From NCBI RefSeq assembly GCF_022655055.1, contig NZ_CP093384.1, positions 1,798,001 to 1,862,000 of the forward strand: DNA of 64,000 nucleotides, given 5' to 3'. The notes beneath the pieces were generated by a model, which ran no database searches, was not told the DNA's origin, and saw only the letters and a list, made by a program, of their open reading frames with translations. Below are positions 26,654 to 36,600 of the stretch, piece by piece (the stretch's first letter is position 1; every line of letters starts with the position of its first letter). A program made the translations under genes and the position numbers. Source of the DNA: Vagococcus sp. CY52-2 (GTDB lineage Bacteria; Bacillota; Bacilli; Lactobacillales; Vagococcaceae).

Positions 26654-27355
26654 CTAGGATTCTTCTGCCAAAATATTAGCTAATGCTGCTTCTGCTGCAT
26701 TTTGTTCTGCCGCTTTTTTAGATTTTCCAGACCCCTTACCTAAAGGTGTTCCTCCACCACACACTTCAACATGAAAAACTCTTGCATGTGCTGGTCCTTC
26801 TTCATCAATTAAATGATATTCAATCAAGATATCACCATTTTTTTGTAATACTTCTTGTAGAGCTGTTTTATGATCCATCTCATGTGAAAAAGCACCAGTT
26901 TCAATTTTTGCTACGACTACTTGGTAGATAAATTCTTTCGATTTTTTAGCTCCTTGATCCAAATATAGAGCTCCTAAAAAAGCTTCGAATAAATCACACA
27001 ACAATGATGAACGACTTCTACCATTTGAATTTTCCTCACCCTTACCAAGTTTAACAAATTGATCAAACCCACATTCTTTAGCAAACATTGCTAGACTGTC
27101 TTCTCTAACAATGGTTGAACGTAGTTTTGTTAATTTCCCTTCTGGTAAATCTTGAAAATGACGGTATAAATAATCAGATACTTCTAACTCTAAGACAGCA
27201 TCTCCTAGAAATTCTAATCGTTCATTATCTTGTAATTCAAAATGTCGATGCTCATTCACATAGGATGAATGGGTAAACGCTTGTTCCAACAACGAGATGT
27301 CTTTAAAAATGATGTTATAGTCTGTCTTTAATAACTGTGTTAACGTTTGTTCCAT
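26654..27355 (-). CDS. rnc: Ribonuclease III
   Basis: RNase III cleaves double-stranded RNA in rRNA processing and mRNA decay. The 233-aa protein has the catalytic signature [10 protein letters not shown] (residues 43-52), the second acidic site [16 protein letters not shown], and a C-terminal dsRNA-binding domain (from about residue 155, ending [15 protein letters not shown]). RBS is GGAGAGG. It is the first gene of the smc-ftsY operon, with a TATAAT box upstream. Confidence 0.97.
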   Translation of the reverse strand: MEQTLTQLLKTDYNIIFKDISLLEQAFTHSSYVNEHRHFELQDNERLEFLGDAVLELEVSDYLYRHFQDLPEGKLTKLRSTIVREDSLAMFAKECGFDQFVKLGKGEENSNGRSRSSLLCDLFEAFLGALYLDQGAKKSKEFIYQVVVAKIETGAFSHEMDHKTALQEVLQKNGDILIEYHLIDEEGPAHARVFHVEVCGGGTPLGKGSGKSKKAAEQNAAEAALANILAEES

Positions 27356-27391
27356 TGAATGTGCCTCTCCCTTTTAACGATAGATACTCTT

Positions 27392-27397
27392 ATTATA
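27392..27397 (-). promoter_or_regulatory. -10 box of the rnc-smc-ftsY operon
   Basis: TATAAT on the minus strand 37 bases before the rnc ATG. The region 17 bases upstream is T-rich (TTTTCT), a weak -35. Confidence 0.5.
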
Positions 27398-27418
27398 CGT
27401 TTTTTTTGTTTGAAAGAA

Positions 27419-27462
27419 AACAAAAACTATCAATTTGACCAAATAGCCAAATTGATAGTCAT
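27419..27462 (-). terminator. opp operon terminator
   Basis: ACTATCAATTTG pairs perfectly with CAAATTGATAGT and is followed by TTTTTGTTTT on the minus strand, just after the oppA stop. Confidence 0.88.
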
Positions 27463-27468
27463 TAAACG

Positions 27469-29256
27469 TTATTTTTTATCTGTTACACCAACGTGAGACC
27501 ATGGGTTACTTGTTACATCATAAGCCCAGTCAAATCCAGTTACTTTGTCACTTACTGGTAATACAGCATCTCTGAACAATGTTGGAATGACAAATGCTTC
27601 GTCAGCAACATATTCTTGCCATTCTTTAAATTTATCTGTACGGTATTTACCATCAAATGATTTCTCAGAATCAATTTCGTTCAATAGCTTAGTATTTTCA
27701 TCACTGACAAAACGAGTGTAGTTAAACGCTGCTTTAGGTCCGTATAATCCTGATTGAGATGGATCTGAACTTAATCCCCAAGCCGCTTGATAAACATCAA
27801 CGTCTGGTGAATCATTTTTCAATTTATCATAGAATGATTGGAATTCAATTAAACGACCAGTTGATAATTTAACATCTAAACCAATTTCTTTCCAGCAGTC
27901 CATGTAGTATTCAGCTAATGGTTGGGCAGTTTCGCCACCTGACATAGAAGCAAAATTAATTTCTAGTTTTTCACCTTTTGGATCGCGACGGAATTCTTCG
28001 CCATCTTTTTTCTTGTATCCAGCTTCATCTAATAATTTGTTTGCTTTATCAATATCTTGTTTAGAGTAACCAACTAAGCTCTTATCACTAAATTCATCAA
28101 AGATTGGTGGTACAATCGCATTAGCAGGTTGACGTAAACCATTGTAGAATTTGTTCGCTACAGCTTCGTTATCAATGGCATATCCCATTGCTTGACGTAA
28201 TGATTTATTTGCCATTTTTGAATCTGGATTGTAAACAGATTCACCTTTAGCATCATCCCATTTACCTAATTTGAATCCAATATAAGTATAAGCTAAATCT
28301 TGACGACCTAAGATTTCATATCCTTCTATATCTTTATAGTTTGGATAGTTATCAGTTGGCATACTGAATACCATGTCATATTTTTTAGCTTTCAATGATT
28401 CTACAATTGAACTCGATGGTGCGACACGCATTGTGATTTTACTTAATTTGGGTTTTTCACCGTAGTAGTACTCATTTGGTGTGTACTCTACAGATTCACC
28501 TGTATTAATTTTTTCCATTTTGTATGGTCCAAACGTTACGATATTCTTACGTACCGCATCACTAGATTCCATTCCTTTTACTGGAATATCTTTAAAGATA
28601 TGAGAAGGCATTGCTGAAGTCCAAACAGTTTCACTTGTTTGTTTCATCCCTGGATTCATTTCTTTGTAAGAAATTTCGACCGTTTTGTCATCTACTTTTT
28701 TAATTCCTGAGATAGTGTCAGCTTTTCCATCATGGTACTCATCCATCCCAACGATATTTTGGAAATCTTCACCATAACGGATACCTGAATAATCTTTGTT
28801 ACCAATGATTAAGTATGGTTGGATAATATCATCTGCTACTAATGGTTTACCATCTGACCATTTGGCATCTTTAGTAATTGTAATTGTAATTTTCTTACCA
28901 TCAACATCGATGTCTTTTTTTGCTACTCCGTCATCTGTTGTCTCAAAGTTACCATTACTTGTAAATAATGATTCATGAGATGGTTGCATAAATTGAGCAT
29001 CATAGTTGTCTTCAGAAAAAGTTTCAGAGAACATTCCTTTAAACTGTGTATCCATAACAACTGCTGCTTCTAACGTTCCGCCTTCTTTGGCTTTTTCTTT
29101 ATTAGACGTTTTTACTGGGAATTTTGATACATCTTCCGTTTTTTCTGTTTTCCCACTACTTGATTTTTTGTCAGATTTTCCTCCGCCACAAGCTGATAAC
29201 CCAACTGTTACTGCAGCACCAAGTGCTACGACGCTAAATAATTTTTTGTACTTCAT
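27469..29256 (-). CDS. oppA: Oligopeptide ABC transporter substrate-binding lipoprotein
   Basis: A 595-aa SBP_bac_5 protein. The ATG at 29256 is chosen because it begins a lipoprotein signal peptide (MKYKKLF... LSAC, lipid Cys23) and follows AAGGGGG; an in-frame upstream extension of 44 codons lies inside oppC and has no signal logic. Typical OppA regions include ITITKDAKWSDGKPLVADD and QAMGYAIDNEAVANKFYNG. It captures oligopeptides outside the cell for OppBCDF. The last gene of the operon. Confidence 0.94.
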   Translation of the reverse strand: MKYKKLFSVVALGAAVTVGLSACGGGKSDKKSSSGKTEKTEDVSKFPVKTSNKEKAKEGGTLEAAVVMDTQFKGMFSETFSEDNYDAQFMQPSHESLFTSNGNFETTDDGVAKKDIDVDGKKITITITKDAKWSDGKPLVADDIIQPYLIIGNKDYSGIRYGEDFQNIVGMDEYHDGKADTISGIKKVDDKTVEISYKEMNPGMKQTSETVWTSAMPSHIFKDIPVKGMESSDAVRKNIVTFGPYKMEKINTGESVEYTPNEYYYGEKPKLSKITMRVAPSSSIVESLKAKKYDMVFSMPTDNYPNYKDIEGYEILGRQDLAYTYIGFKLGKWDDAKGESVYNPDSKMANKSLRQAMGYAIDNEAVANKFYNGLRQPANAIVPPIFDEFSDKSLVGYSKQDIDKANKLLDEAGYKKKDGEEFRRDPKGEKLEINFASMSGGETAQPLAEYYMDCWKEIGLDVKLSTGRLIEFQSFYDKLKNDSPDVDVYQAAWGLSSDPSQSGLYGPKAAFNYTRFVSDENTKLLNEIDSEKSFDGKYRTDKFKEWQEYVADEAFVIPTLFRDAVLPVSDKVTGFDWAYDVTSNPWSHVGVTDKK

Positions 29257-29279
29257 TCCTTCATCCCCCTTAGATTTTT

Positions 29280-30182
29280 TTATCCTAAACGTTGACGTGC
29301 ATCCGCTGAACGCTTCAATGCTTGACCAACGTAGTTGATACATAACATCATGACAAGAATTAATACAGACGCTGGCGCCCATACCCAAGTCATATCTGAT
29401 AAAACGACACCATTTGACGCATACCCAATCAATGTTCCTAAACTAGGTGTTGATTGTGGTAATCCAAATCCTAAGTATGACAACGTTGTTTCAATCCCGA
29501 TGTTGCCTGCAAAGTTCATCGTCAAATTTGTAATAATTAATGAGCTTAAGTTTGGCATCAATTCACCAAACATTATCTTGAAATCACTTGTCCCAAGTGT
29601 TTTTGATGCACTGATGTAATCACGACGTACTTCAGATAGTGTCTTTCCTCTAAAGAGACGCGCTTTTGCGACCCAATAGAATGAACTCATAATCATAATA
29701 AAAGAAAATACATTATAGCTTGGAACAATTGTAACAAACACAATGATAATCATCATAATGGGTAAAATCATGATAAAATCAACAATTCGCATAATGATAC
29801 TATCTACCATACCACCATAGTACCCTGCAACAATCCCTAATCCCACACCAATGATTGATGTCAAAATAGTAATTGAAAACCCAATAACAACAGAGTTACG
29901 AGCACCAATGATCAATTGTCCAAAAACATCACGCCCACCTTCGTCAGCACCTAATAGGTAGCCATTACCTGGGGCAGCATATTTATCTAAGATACTTACT
30001 TTCATTACAGCATCTTTATCTAAAACAAGTGCTCCGATAAAAATAACTGCAAAGATAATAACTAATAACGCTAATGAAAATAATGCTAATTTATCTTTTT
30101 TAAATTCTCGAGCAATCATTTTAAAACCTGTTGGTGGAACACTAACAGCTTCTACAGTTGCTTCTTTTTTTTCTTTACTCAT
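29280..30182 (-). CDS. oppC: Oligopeptide ABC transporter permease OppC
   Basis: A 300-aa permease with six membrane helices and a long extracellular loop after the first. The EAA coupling motif is DYISASKTLGTSDFKIMFGELMPN. N-terminal cytoplasmic tail about 35 residues. It pairs with OppB to form the channel. Order oppD-F-B-C-A matches the lactococcal opp operon. Confidence 0.94.
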   Translation of the reverse strand: MSKEKKEATVEAVSVPPTGFKMIAREFKKDKLALFSLALLVIIFAVIFIGALVLDKDAVMKVSILDKYAAPGNGYLLGADEGGRDVFGQLIIGARNSVVIGFSITILTSIIGVGLGIVAGYYGGMVDSIIMRIVDFIMILPIMMIIIVFVTIVPSYNVFSFIMIMSSFYWVAKARLFRGKTLSEVRRDYISASKTLGTSDFKIMFGELMPNLSSLIITNLTMNFAGNIGIETTLSYLGFGLPQSTPSLGTLIGYASNGVVLSDMTWVWAPASVLILVMMLCINYVGQALKRSADARQRLG

Positions 30183-30212
30183 AGCGAGTCTCCTTTCTTA
30201 ACTATTGGTTTG

Positions 30213-31175
30213 TTACTGGATACGAATACGAGGATCGACGATACTCATGACAATATCTGAAATTAGATTTCCGATAATTGTGACAATACCTAGTATTAAT
30301 ACTATGGCTGTAATCACTGAGTAGTCACGTCCATTGATTGCATCAATAAACAATTTACCAATACCTGGATAAGCAAAGGTTTGTTCAATAACAACTGACC
30401 CACTAATTAAGGCAGTAATTTCATAACTTAATTGGGCTGCTATTGGTAAAGAGGCATTTCTAAAAATATGATGTGTAAAGACTTTATTAGTCGGTACACC
30501 TTTTGCTCTTGCTGTACGAACAAAATCTAATTGTTTTGCATCAATGACTTCATTACGTAAGTATTGAATCGTTACGGCTGTTGCAAGTAACGCTTGTGTA
30601 ATGGCTGGTAAAATCATGTGATACAAGCGACTCATCACATATTGTAATGACCCCGGTTCTAATCCTGTTGCCACTGATCCCGTTGTTGGGAACCATTCTA
30701 AACGGTAACCAAAGACAAATAGCATCAGTAACGCGAAGATAAAGATTGGAACAGCAAAGCTGACAAAGTTATAAACGACAACTGCTTTATCAAACCAAGA
30801 GTTTTGATAACGACCTGAGACTAATCCTAAAGGTAAGGCAATTGCATATGTAATAATAACTGTTAATAATGACAAGTAAATGGTATTCCCAACACGAGAA
30901 CCAATAATATCACTTACAGGTAGTTTATATAAGAAACTTTGTCCAAAATCACCTTTAAACGCATTGGTTATCCAATCAAAATACTGAATATACCAAGGAT
31001 TATTTAATCCTGCTGCTTCACGCATTCGATCGATTGTCGCAGGGTCCATATTAGGATTAATTAATCCAGTAAACGGATCTCCCGGCATAGCTTTTGCTAA
31101 TAAAAAGATAAACAGACTCAACACAAAAATTTGTGGAATCATTAATAGTACACGTCTTAATATTGTTTTCCACAT
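30213..31175 (-). CDS. oppB: Oligopeptide ABC transporter permease OppB
   Basis: A 320-aa permease with six membrane helices. It starts MWKTILRRVLLMIPQI, typical of OppB/DppB, and carries the coupling motif DFVRTARAKGVPTNKVFTHHIFRNA. Its RBS GGGGGAGG lies in the last codons of oppF, one base after which the gene region begins, so expression is coupled. Confidence 0.95.
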   Translation of the reverse strand: MWKTILRRVLLMIPQIFVLSLFIFLLAKAMPGDPFTGLINPNMDPATIDRMREAAGLNNPWYIQYFDWITNAFKGDFGQSFLYKLPVSDIIGSRVGNTIYLSLLTVIITYAIALPLGLVSGRYQNSWFDKAVVVYNFVSFAVPIFIFALLMLFVFGYRLEWFPTTGSVATGLEPGSLQYVMSRLYHMILPAITQALLATAVTIQYLRNEVIDAKQLDFVRTARAKGVPTNKVFTHHIFRNASLPIAAQLSYEITALISGSVVIEQTFAYPGIGKLFIDAINGRDYSVITAIVLILGIVTIIGNLISDIVMSIVDPRIRIQ

Positions 31176-31176
31176 A

Positions 31177-32124
31177 TCATTGTCCTCCCCCTTCAGTTGT
31201 CTTAATTGCTGCCTGATGAGTTGGACTAATAGTTTTCAAGTCATATACACGACCATTTTCATCATAGTACTGGCTGTATAAGTCTCGGAAATCTTGTTCC
31301 ACTTTTCGACGCTCTTGTTTATGCTTATCACGGTTTTCTACATCAATCTTAGGAATGGCAGACAGTAAGCGTTTTGTATAAATATGTTGTGGATTATTAT
31401 AAATATCTTCACGCGTTCCGATTTCAACAAAACGACCATGATTCATAATCGCAATATTGTCACACATGTGTTTTACCACACCTAAATCGTGAGAGATAAA
31501 TAAATAACTCAAATTATATTCTTCCTGAATACGTTTCATGAAGTTAAGTACCTGTGCTTGAACTGATAAGTCAAGAGCTGATACTGGCTCATCGGCAATG
31601 ATTAATTTAGGATTCGTTGCAACAGCTCGTGCCACACCTAAACGTTGTCTTTGACCACCAGAAAACTCATGTGGGTACTTATATAGTGCATCTGTTGGCA
31701 TACCAACAATATCTAACAAGTTTTGAACACGTTTCTTTTCTTCTTGAACAGATAAGTTTTCGAAGTTTCGAATGGGTTCAGCAATAATATCCAATACACG
31801 TTTCTTAGGATTTAAACTTGACATTGAATCTTGGAAAATCATTTGCACATCTTTATTATAGCCAATTGATTTTCTTGCTCTTTTTGAAACAACATTTGTG
31901 TTTTCAAATAAAATTTCTCCGGCTGTTGCTTTTTCAAGACCCACAATTGTTTTACCAATGGTTGATTTGCCTGAACCAGACTCTCCAACTAAACCGTATG
32001 TTTTTCCTGCTTCAATTTCAAAGTCAACACCATCAACAGCATAAACATAATCAACAACTTTATTTAAAAATCCTCCACGAATTGGGTAATGCACTTTTAA
32101 ATCTTTTATTTCTATTAGTCCCAT
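31177..32124 (-). CDS. oppF: Oligopeptide ABC transporter ATPase OppF
   Basis: A 315-aa ABC ATPase. Walker A GESGSGKST is at residues 47-55, the Q-loop at MIFQDSMSSLNP, the signature FSGGQRQR and Walker B LIIADEPVSALD. The C-terminal tail ends with PTHQAAIKTTEGG. The start overlaps the oppD stop by one base (TAATG). It powers oligopeptide import with OppD. Confidence 0.95.
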   Translation of the reverse strand: MGLIEIKDLKVHYPIRGGFLNKVVDYVYAVDGVDFEIEAGKTYGLVGESGSGKSTIGKTIVGLEKATAGEILFENTNVVSKRARKSIGYNKDVQMIFQDSMSSLNPKKRVLDIIAEPIRNFENLSVQEEKKRVQNLLDIVGMPTDALYKYPHEFSGGQRQRLGVARAVATNPKLIIADEPVSALDLSVQAQVLNFMKRIQEEYNLSYLFISHDLGVVKHMCDNIAIMNHGRFVEIGTREDIYNNPQHIYTKRLLSAIPKIDVENRDKHKQERRKVEQDFRDLYSQYYDENGRVYDLKTISPTHQAAIKTTEGGGQ

Positions 32125-33128
32125 TATGCGTCACCTTCTTCTCTAAAGTGGAAATGTTTGTAACATGTGCATCGAACAAAGTGTCCTGGTTCAACTTCAT
32201 GCAACGTTGGTTGTTCCTCGTGCTCATCTTCTGGTATCCAAGGAATACGAGCGGCAAATCGGCAACCTGTACGTGGCATATTTTTTAATGAAGGAACCAC
32301 TCCCTCGATAACATGTAATTCAGAGTCATGTGCGTCTTCTTGTGGAATTGAGTTCAGTAACGAGCGTGTATAAGGATGTTGTGGATTAGAGAATAAAACA
32401 TCAACAGGTGCTTCTTCTACAATTTGACCACCATACATAACAGCGACTCTATCTGCTGTCTCAGCTACCACACCTAAATCGTGAGTAATCAAAATAATGC
32501 CGGCTTCTGTTTCCTCTTGTAAATCTCCTAATAAGTCTAAAATTTGTGCTTGAATGGTTACATCAAGCGCAGTAGTAGGTTCATCGGCAATAATAATTGG
32601 TGGTTTACAAGAAATAGCGATAGCGATGATAACACGTTGTCTCATCCCACCGGACAATTCATGTGGATATTGTTTTGCCACACGTTCAGGATTGACAATA
32701 CCTACTTGATTTAATAACTCAATCGCACGTTCAGTCCGTTGTTTTTCATCTAAATCTGTATGATAAAACAACGCTTCTGAAATTTGATCTCCTATACGCA
32801 TTAATGGATTTAACGCTGACAATGGATCTTGGAAAATCATCCCGATATCATTTCCTCTAATCTTGTTATAAAGCGTTTCGGATAGACCTACAAGATTTAA
32901 ATCGTTGTAGACGATATCCCCAGTAATTCTAGTATTTTTTGGATCTTGTAACCCCATTATGGTCATTGCTAATGTGCTTTTCCCACAACCAGATTCTCCA
33001 ACAATTGCTAAAATTTCATTTTTGTCTAATGTAATTGACACGTCATCTACTGCATCATAAAAATTGTCTTTGATTCGAAATCCCGTATGTAAATTTCTCA
33101 CGTCTAATAATTTGTTGTCAACAAACAA
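32124..33128 (-). CDS. oppD: Oligopeptide ABC transporter ATPase OppD
   Basis: A 334-aa ABC ATPase and the first gene of oppDFBCA. Walker A GESGCGKST is at 44-52, then MIFQDPLSALNP, LSGGMRQR and IIIADEPTTALD. The start is a TTG, seven bases after AAAGGAG; no ATG or GTG gives a better start. The C-terminal oligopeptide-binding extension (GCRFAARIPW ... VRCTC) keeps only part of the Cys set usual in this family, where RCP is expected but RIP is seen. Confidence 0.93.
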   Translation of the reverse strand: MFVDNKLLDVRNLHTGFRIKDNFYDAVDDVSITLDKNEILAIVGESGCGKSTLAMTIMGLQDPKNTRITGDIVYNDLNLVGLSETLYNKIRGNDIGMIFQDPLSALNPLMRIGDQISEALFYHTDLDEKQRTERAIELLNQVGIVNPERVAKQYPHELSGGMRQRVIIAIAISCKPPIIIADEPTTALDVTIQAQILDLLGDLQEETEAGIILITHDLGVVAETADRVAVMYGGQIVEEAPVDVLFSNPQHPYTRSLLNSIPQEDAHDSELHVIEGVVPSLKNMPRTGCRFAARIPWIPEDEHEEQPTLHEVEPGHFVRCTCYKHFHFREEGDA

Positions 33129-33532
33129 TAGAATTCTCCTTTCTTATATTATTCCCGTACTGATTTTATTTGTACATATAACTCTTCATTTTTAATAATA
33201 TCTATATACTTAATAGATGAAAACTATTAAGATATCTTATAATTATATTAGAAAACGAATGATTAAGCAATAGTTTTAATAGCAATTAAATTAATTTAAA
33301 ATTAAAATTAAATGATATTAAACTCATTATATACTACTAATCTCATAATTTAAAGGTATCTTTTTGAATTTCACAAACATTCTAATACAAAAACGTTTTC
33401 AGTACCAACCTTTTAATCTTTTCTTGTAAAAATAAGTTATTTTCTTTTAAAAAATTAGGGATTTAAGTATTAATATAACTGCTTTCTCATTTTCTAATGA
33501 CCTAAAGGGAAAAAATTTATTTTAGTTCTCAG
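33129..33532. other. 404-base AT-rich intergenic region upstream of oppD
   Basis: No gene of any size with an RBS is visible. It holds a perfect 8-base inverted repeat (CTTAATAG 33209-33216, CTATTAAG 33224-33231) and one partial cre-like sequence (CAAAAACGTTTTCAG at 33388-33402). The opp promoter must lie here, but no pair of boxes stands out from the AT-rich background. The interval also covers the end of the yitT-like transcript without a clear terminator. Confidence 0.5.
33209..33231. repeat. Inverted repeat upstream of oppD
   Basis: CTTAATAG and CTATTAAG, a perfect 8-base inverted repeat with a 7-base loop, about 85 bases before the oppD start. It may be an operator or a leader hairpin. 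No T-run follows on the minus strand. Confidence 0.45.
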
Positions 33533-34417
33533 CTAATCAATCGTTTCATAGAAATTCCCCATAATAGTTACATTCTCGGATATACTAACAAAGGCTTTTG
33601 GATCTGCTTTCTCCATTGCATGTTGTAGCATAGGGATTTGATCGCGCGTCAATACAGTTAATAATACTTTTTGTTCATGATGAGAAAATGCTCCTTCTGC
33701 ATCATTTAAAATAGTAATACCTCGACGTATCCTAGATTGTAACTCATCTACGACAGTTTGTGGCTTACTTGTAATAATCATAACTTGCATTTTTTTTTGC
33801 TTAGTAAATACCATATCGACTACTTTGCCATTCACAAAAATAGAAAAAGCACTGTAAAATGAATATGGCCAACCAAACAAATAACCTGATGTTAAAATAA
33901 TACAGGCATTAAAAATGATATTTAATGATCCAACATTTCGACCAGTTAGTTTTCTAATTGTCATACTAACAATATCTAATCCACCCGAAGATAAGCCACT
34001 ACGAAGCGCTAATCCTACTCCCAAACCACATATTCCTCCACCAAAAATGGCACAAATAATAGGATCGGTCGATAACACTGTAATAGGAATAACCTGTACA
34101 AAAAAAGCTGTCATAAATACAGAAATCATCGTAAAAATAGTAAATTTTCTACTCAACATTATCCACGCTAATATAAACAGCGGAATATTTAAGCAATACA
34201 ATACAACACCCATAGGCAATTCAATACCTGATACCTTTTCGGCTAACGTGACAATAATCTGCCCTAAACCTGTAATACCACTGGCATAAATATGTCCAGG
34301 TCTCCAAAATAAATTTAGTGCAATTGCTTGTAAAATACCATTAACAACAGCCATAGAAACTTTTTCCATATACCCATTGTCGCTCATATATTCTTTACAC
34401 GTTTTTAATCTTTCCAC
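33533..34417 (-). CDS. YitT family membrane protein (DUF161/DUF2179)
   Basis: A 294-aa protein with about five to six N-terminal membrane helices (YitT_membrane, residues 18-200) and a C-terminal cytoplasmic DUF2179 domain (about 205-290: VMIITSKPQTVVDELQ, GITILNDAEGAFS, LLTVLTRDQ). The start is a GTG eight bases after GGAGAGG. The family has no proven substrate. It follows aspS on the same strand after 46 bases and may be cotranscribed. Confidence 0.88.
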   Translation of the reverse strand: MERLKTCKEYMSDNGYMEKVSMAVVNGILQAIALNLFWRPGHIYASGITGLGQIIVTLAEKVSGIELPMGVVLYCLNIPLFILAWIMLSRKFTIFTMISVFMTAFFVQVIPITVLSTDPIICAIFGGGICGLGVGLALRSGLSSGGLDIVSMTIRKLTGRNVGSLNIIFNACIILTSGYLFGWPYSFYSAFSIFVNGKVVDMVFTKQKKMQVMIITSKPQTVVDELQSRIRRGITILNDAEGAFSHHEQKVLLTVLTRDQIPMLQHAMEKADPKAFVSISENVTIMGNFYETID

Positions 34418-34463
34418 TGATTGCGCCTCTCCTCGATTTATTGACTAATTAAGTGGCATAATT

Positions 34464-36230
34464 CTACTCATCTATTTCAACGTTTAATGATAGCTCAGCT
34501 AGTTGTTCTGTTGATGCCATACTTGGTGCAGATGTCATCAAATCAGCTGCTTTACTATTTTTAGGAAAAGCTATTACCTCACGAATATTATCTTTTTTAG
34601 CAAGTAACATAACTAAACGATCTAGCCCTAAAGCAATTCCCCCATGTGGTGGGAATCCATAATCTAATGCATCTAAAAGAAAACCAAATTGAGATTCAGC
34701 TGATTCTTTCGTAAAACCTAACGCTTTAAACATTTTCTCTTGTAAATCTCGTTGGTAAATTCTCAAAGAACCCCCTCCAAGCTCATAACCATTTAGTACC
34801 ACATCATAGGCTTTGGCGTAAACTTTTTCAGGTGATGTTTCTAATAATTCAATGTCACTTTCCTTTGGCATTGTAAATGGATGATGTGCTGCTACAAAAC
34901 GGTCTTCTTCTTCAGAATATTCAAATAATGGCCAGTCTACTACCCATAAGAAATTAAATTTATCTGGATCTATTAAGTCTAACTCTTTTCCTAAACGATT
35001 TCTTAATGCACCTAGTGATGCTGCGACAATTGATTCAGTGTCGGCGCAGAATAATAATAAATCGCCAACCTCTGCCTCTGTCACATCAATAATTTTTTCG
35101 CTTGAGTCTACTAAAAACTTCGCGATTGGTCCTTTTAGCCCATCTTCTTCTACTTTGACCCATGCTAAACCTTTAGCACCAAACTGAGATAACCATTCAC
35201 CTAGTTTATCCAAGTCTTTACGTGAATACTTACTTGCAGCTTGTTTAGCATTTAATGCTTTGACAGCACCATTTGCGTTCAATGCATTTTGGAACACTTT
35301 AAATTCAATGTCTTTGACAGTATCCTTCATGTCAATTAATTCCATATCAAATCGTGTATCAGGTTTATCGCTACCAAATCGAGCCATTGAATCATCATAC
35401 GTCATACGTGGAAATGGCAGTGGAATATCAATTCCCATAACATCTTTCATTACTTTTGATAACATATTTTCAGTATAATTTTGGATGTCTTCTTCGGTTA
35501 AGAAACTTGTTTCAATATCAACTTGCGTAAATTCTGGTTGGCGATCACCACGTAAATCTTCATCCCTAAAACAACGAACAATTTGGTAGTAACGATCGAT
35601 ACCTGCTCCCATTAATAATTGTTTTGTAGTTTGTGGAGACTGTGGTAGAGCATAAAAGTGTCCTGGATGAACACGTGAAGGAACTAAATAATCTCTTGCC
35701 CCTTCTGGTGTCGATTTATTTAAATAAGGTGTTTCCACATCTAAAAAGCCATTGTCATTTAAAAATTCACGAATAACTCGTGTAACATGATGTCTTAATT
35801 TTAAATTATTTAACATAGATGGGCGTCTAATATCCATATAACGATATTTCATACGCACATCATCACTAATCGTTTGATCGTCTTCAATGACAAATGGTGG
35901 TGTCTTTGCTTCATTATATACCATGATGTCCTCAGCAATAATTTCTACTTTACCTGTCTTCATTCGAGGATTAATAGACGAGCCTGTTCTCTCTACTACC
36001 TTACCTCTAACACCAATCACATATTCACTTCGACATGAATCAGCAATGTCTAATGCTTCTTGTGATACTTCTGGATTAAAGACCACTTGGACGATTCCTT
36101 CTCTGTCTCTTAAATCAATAAAAATCAATCCACCTAAGTCACGGCGTTTTTGCACCCAACCTTTTACTACAACTTCTTTATCTAGATCTTTTTCCGATAC
36201 TAACCCACAATACGTTGTTCTTTCTTGCAT
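34464..36230 (-). CDS. aspS: Aspartyl-tRNA synthetase
   Basis: AspRS charges tRNA-Asp. The ATG at 36230 (MQERTTYCG) gives 588 aa and has AAGGAGAG seven bases upstream; a start at 36257 would add nine residues not typical of the family. The OB-fold anticodon domain is residues 1-105, class II motif 2 is [18 protein letters not shown], the bacterial GAD insertion follows, and motif 3 is GLDRLVMLL. It is controlled by a T-box leader and is not next to hisS as it is in many Firmicutes. Confidence 0.96.
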   Translation of the reverse strand: MQERTTYCGLVSEKDLDKEVVVKGWVQKRRDLGGLIFIDLRDREGIVQVVFNPEVSQEALDIADSCRSEYVIGVRGKVVERTGSSINPRMKTGKVEIIAEDIMVYNEAKTPPFVIEDDQTISDDVRMKYRYMDIRRPSMLNNLKLRHHVTRVIREFLNDNGFLDVETPYLNKSTPEGARDYLVPSRVHPGHFYALPQSPQTTKQLLMGAGIDRYYQIVRCFRDEDLRGDRQPEFTQVDIETSFLTEEDIQNYTENMLSKVMKDVMGIDIPLPFPRMTYDDSMARFGSDKPDTRFDMELIDMKDTVKDIEFKVFQNALNANGAVKALNAKQAASKYSRKDLDKLGEWLSQFGAKGLAWVKVEEDGLKGPIAKFLVDSSEKIIDVTEAEVGDLLLFCADTESIVAASLGALRNRLGKELDLIDPDKFNFLWVVDWPLFEYSEEEDRFVAAHHPFTMPKESDIELLETSPEKVYAKAYDVVLNGYELGGGSLRIYQRDLQEKMFKALGFTKESAESQFGFLLDALDYGFPPHGGIALGLDRLVMLLAKKDNIREVIAFPKNSKAADLMTSAPSMASTEQLAELSLNVEIDE

Positions 36231-36261
36231 ATTATCTCTCTCCTTAAAATTAATCATTCAT

Positions 36262-36292
36262 AAAAAAAAGCCCCTGTTATATCATAACAAGG
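36262..36292 (-). terminator. T-box terminator
   Basis: CCTTGTTAT pairs with ATAACAGGG (one G-U pair) around GAT and is followed by a run of eight T residues on the minus strand. Confidence 0.85.
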
Positions 36293-36482
36293 ACGAATAA
36301 TTACTTACACGTGGTACCACCTATTTTTTAAAAAGTTCAAGAACTTTTTTCTCTAAACGATATAACGCTCGTTAGCGGGGTATCTTACTACCCATCTCCA
36401 GAGTGTCAGTCCTTTTTATGAATGATTTCACCAGATTCATTCTCTCTGTCGGGAAAAAAGGCACGTCTCTTTCATCGATACT
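36262..36482 (-). promoter_or_regulatory. T-box riboswitch leader of aspS
   Basis: The minus strand shows the Stem I parts (AGAGA-type element with CAGAGAGAATG and the CTGGTGAAA apical block), a GGACTGACAC specifier region containing GAC (Asp), and the T-box core GGTGGTACCACG (around 36309-36321). The terminator stem CCTTGTTAT/ATAACAGGG with TTTTTTTT ends at 36262. Uncharged tRNA-Asp should favour the antiterminator. The exact specifier triplet needs a fold. Confidence 0.88.
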
Positions 36483-36489
36483 CTACTTT

Positions 36490-36518
36490 AAAATACTAAA
36501 ATTTGTACAAAAAGTCAA
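36490..36518 (-). promoter_or_regulatory. aspS promoter
   Basis: TTGACT (36513-36518) and TATTTT (36490-36495) with a 17-base spacer on the minus strand, directly before the T-box leader. Confidence 0.65.
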
Positions 36519-36600
36519 GATACAATAGGAGAACTCACTACTCATCTTTCCTTTTTTTTGCTATAATATTCTTTATTAATAAACCAATGAGGTAAACCAT

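Noticed and set aside
22230-27355. HAD gene between smc and ftsY as a novel insertion
   Set aside because: A Cof-type HAD gene in this position is common in Lactobacillales, so it is not unusual.
29257-29388. N-terminal extension of oppA
   Set aside because: It overlaps oppC, and the downstream ATG starts a perfect lipoprotein signal peptide with an RBS.
31818-32288. 156-codon plus-strand open frame
   Set aside because: It is antisense to oppF and oppD, has unusual Leu/Phe/Gln composition and no RBS.
33915-34289. 124-codon plus-strand open frame
   Set aside because: It is the shadow of the yitT-like gene, with Pro/Asn/Ile-rich low-complexity composition.
36262-36300. Coding potential across the aspS leader on the plus strand (end of an open frame at 35887-36300)
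   Set aside because: It is antisense to aspS and the T-box terminator; the leader RNA explains the sequence.
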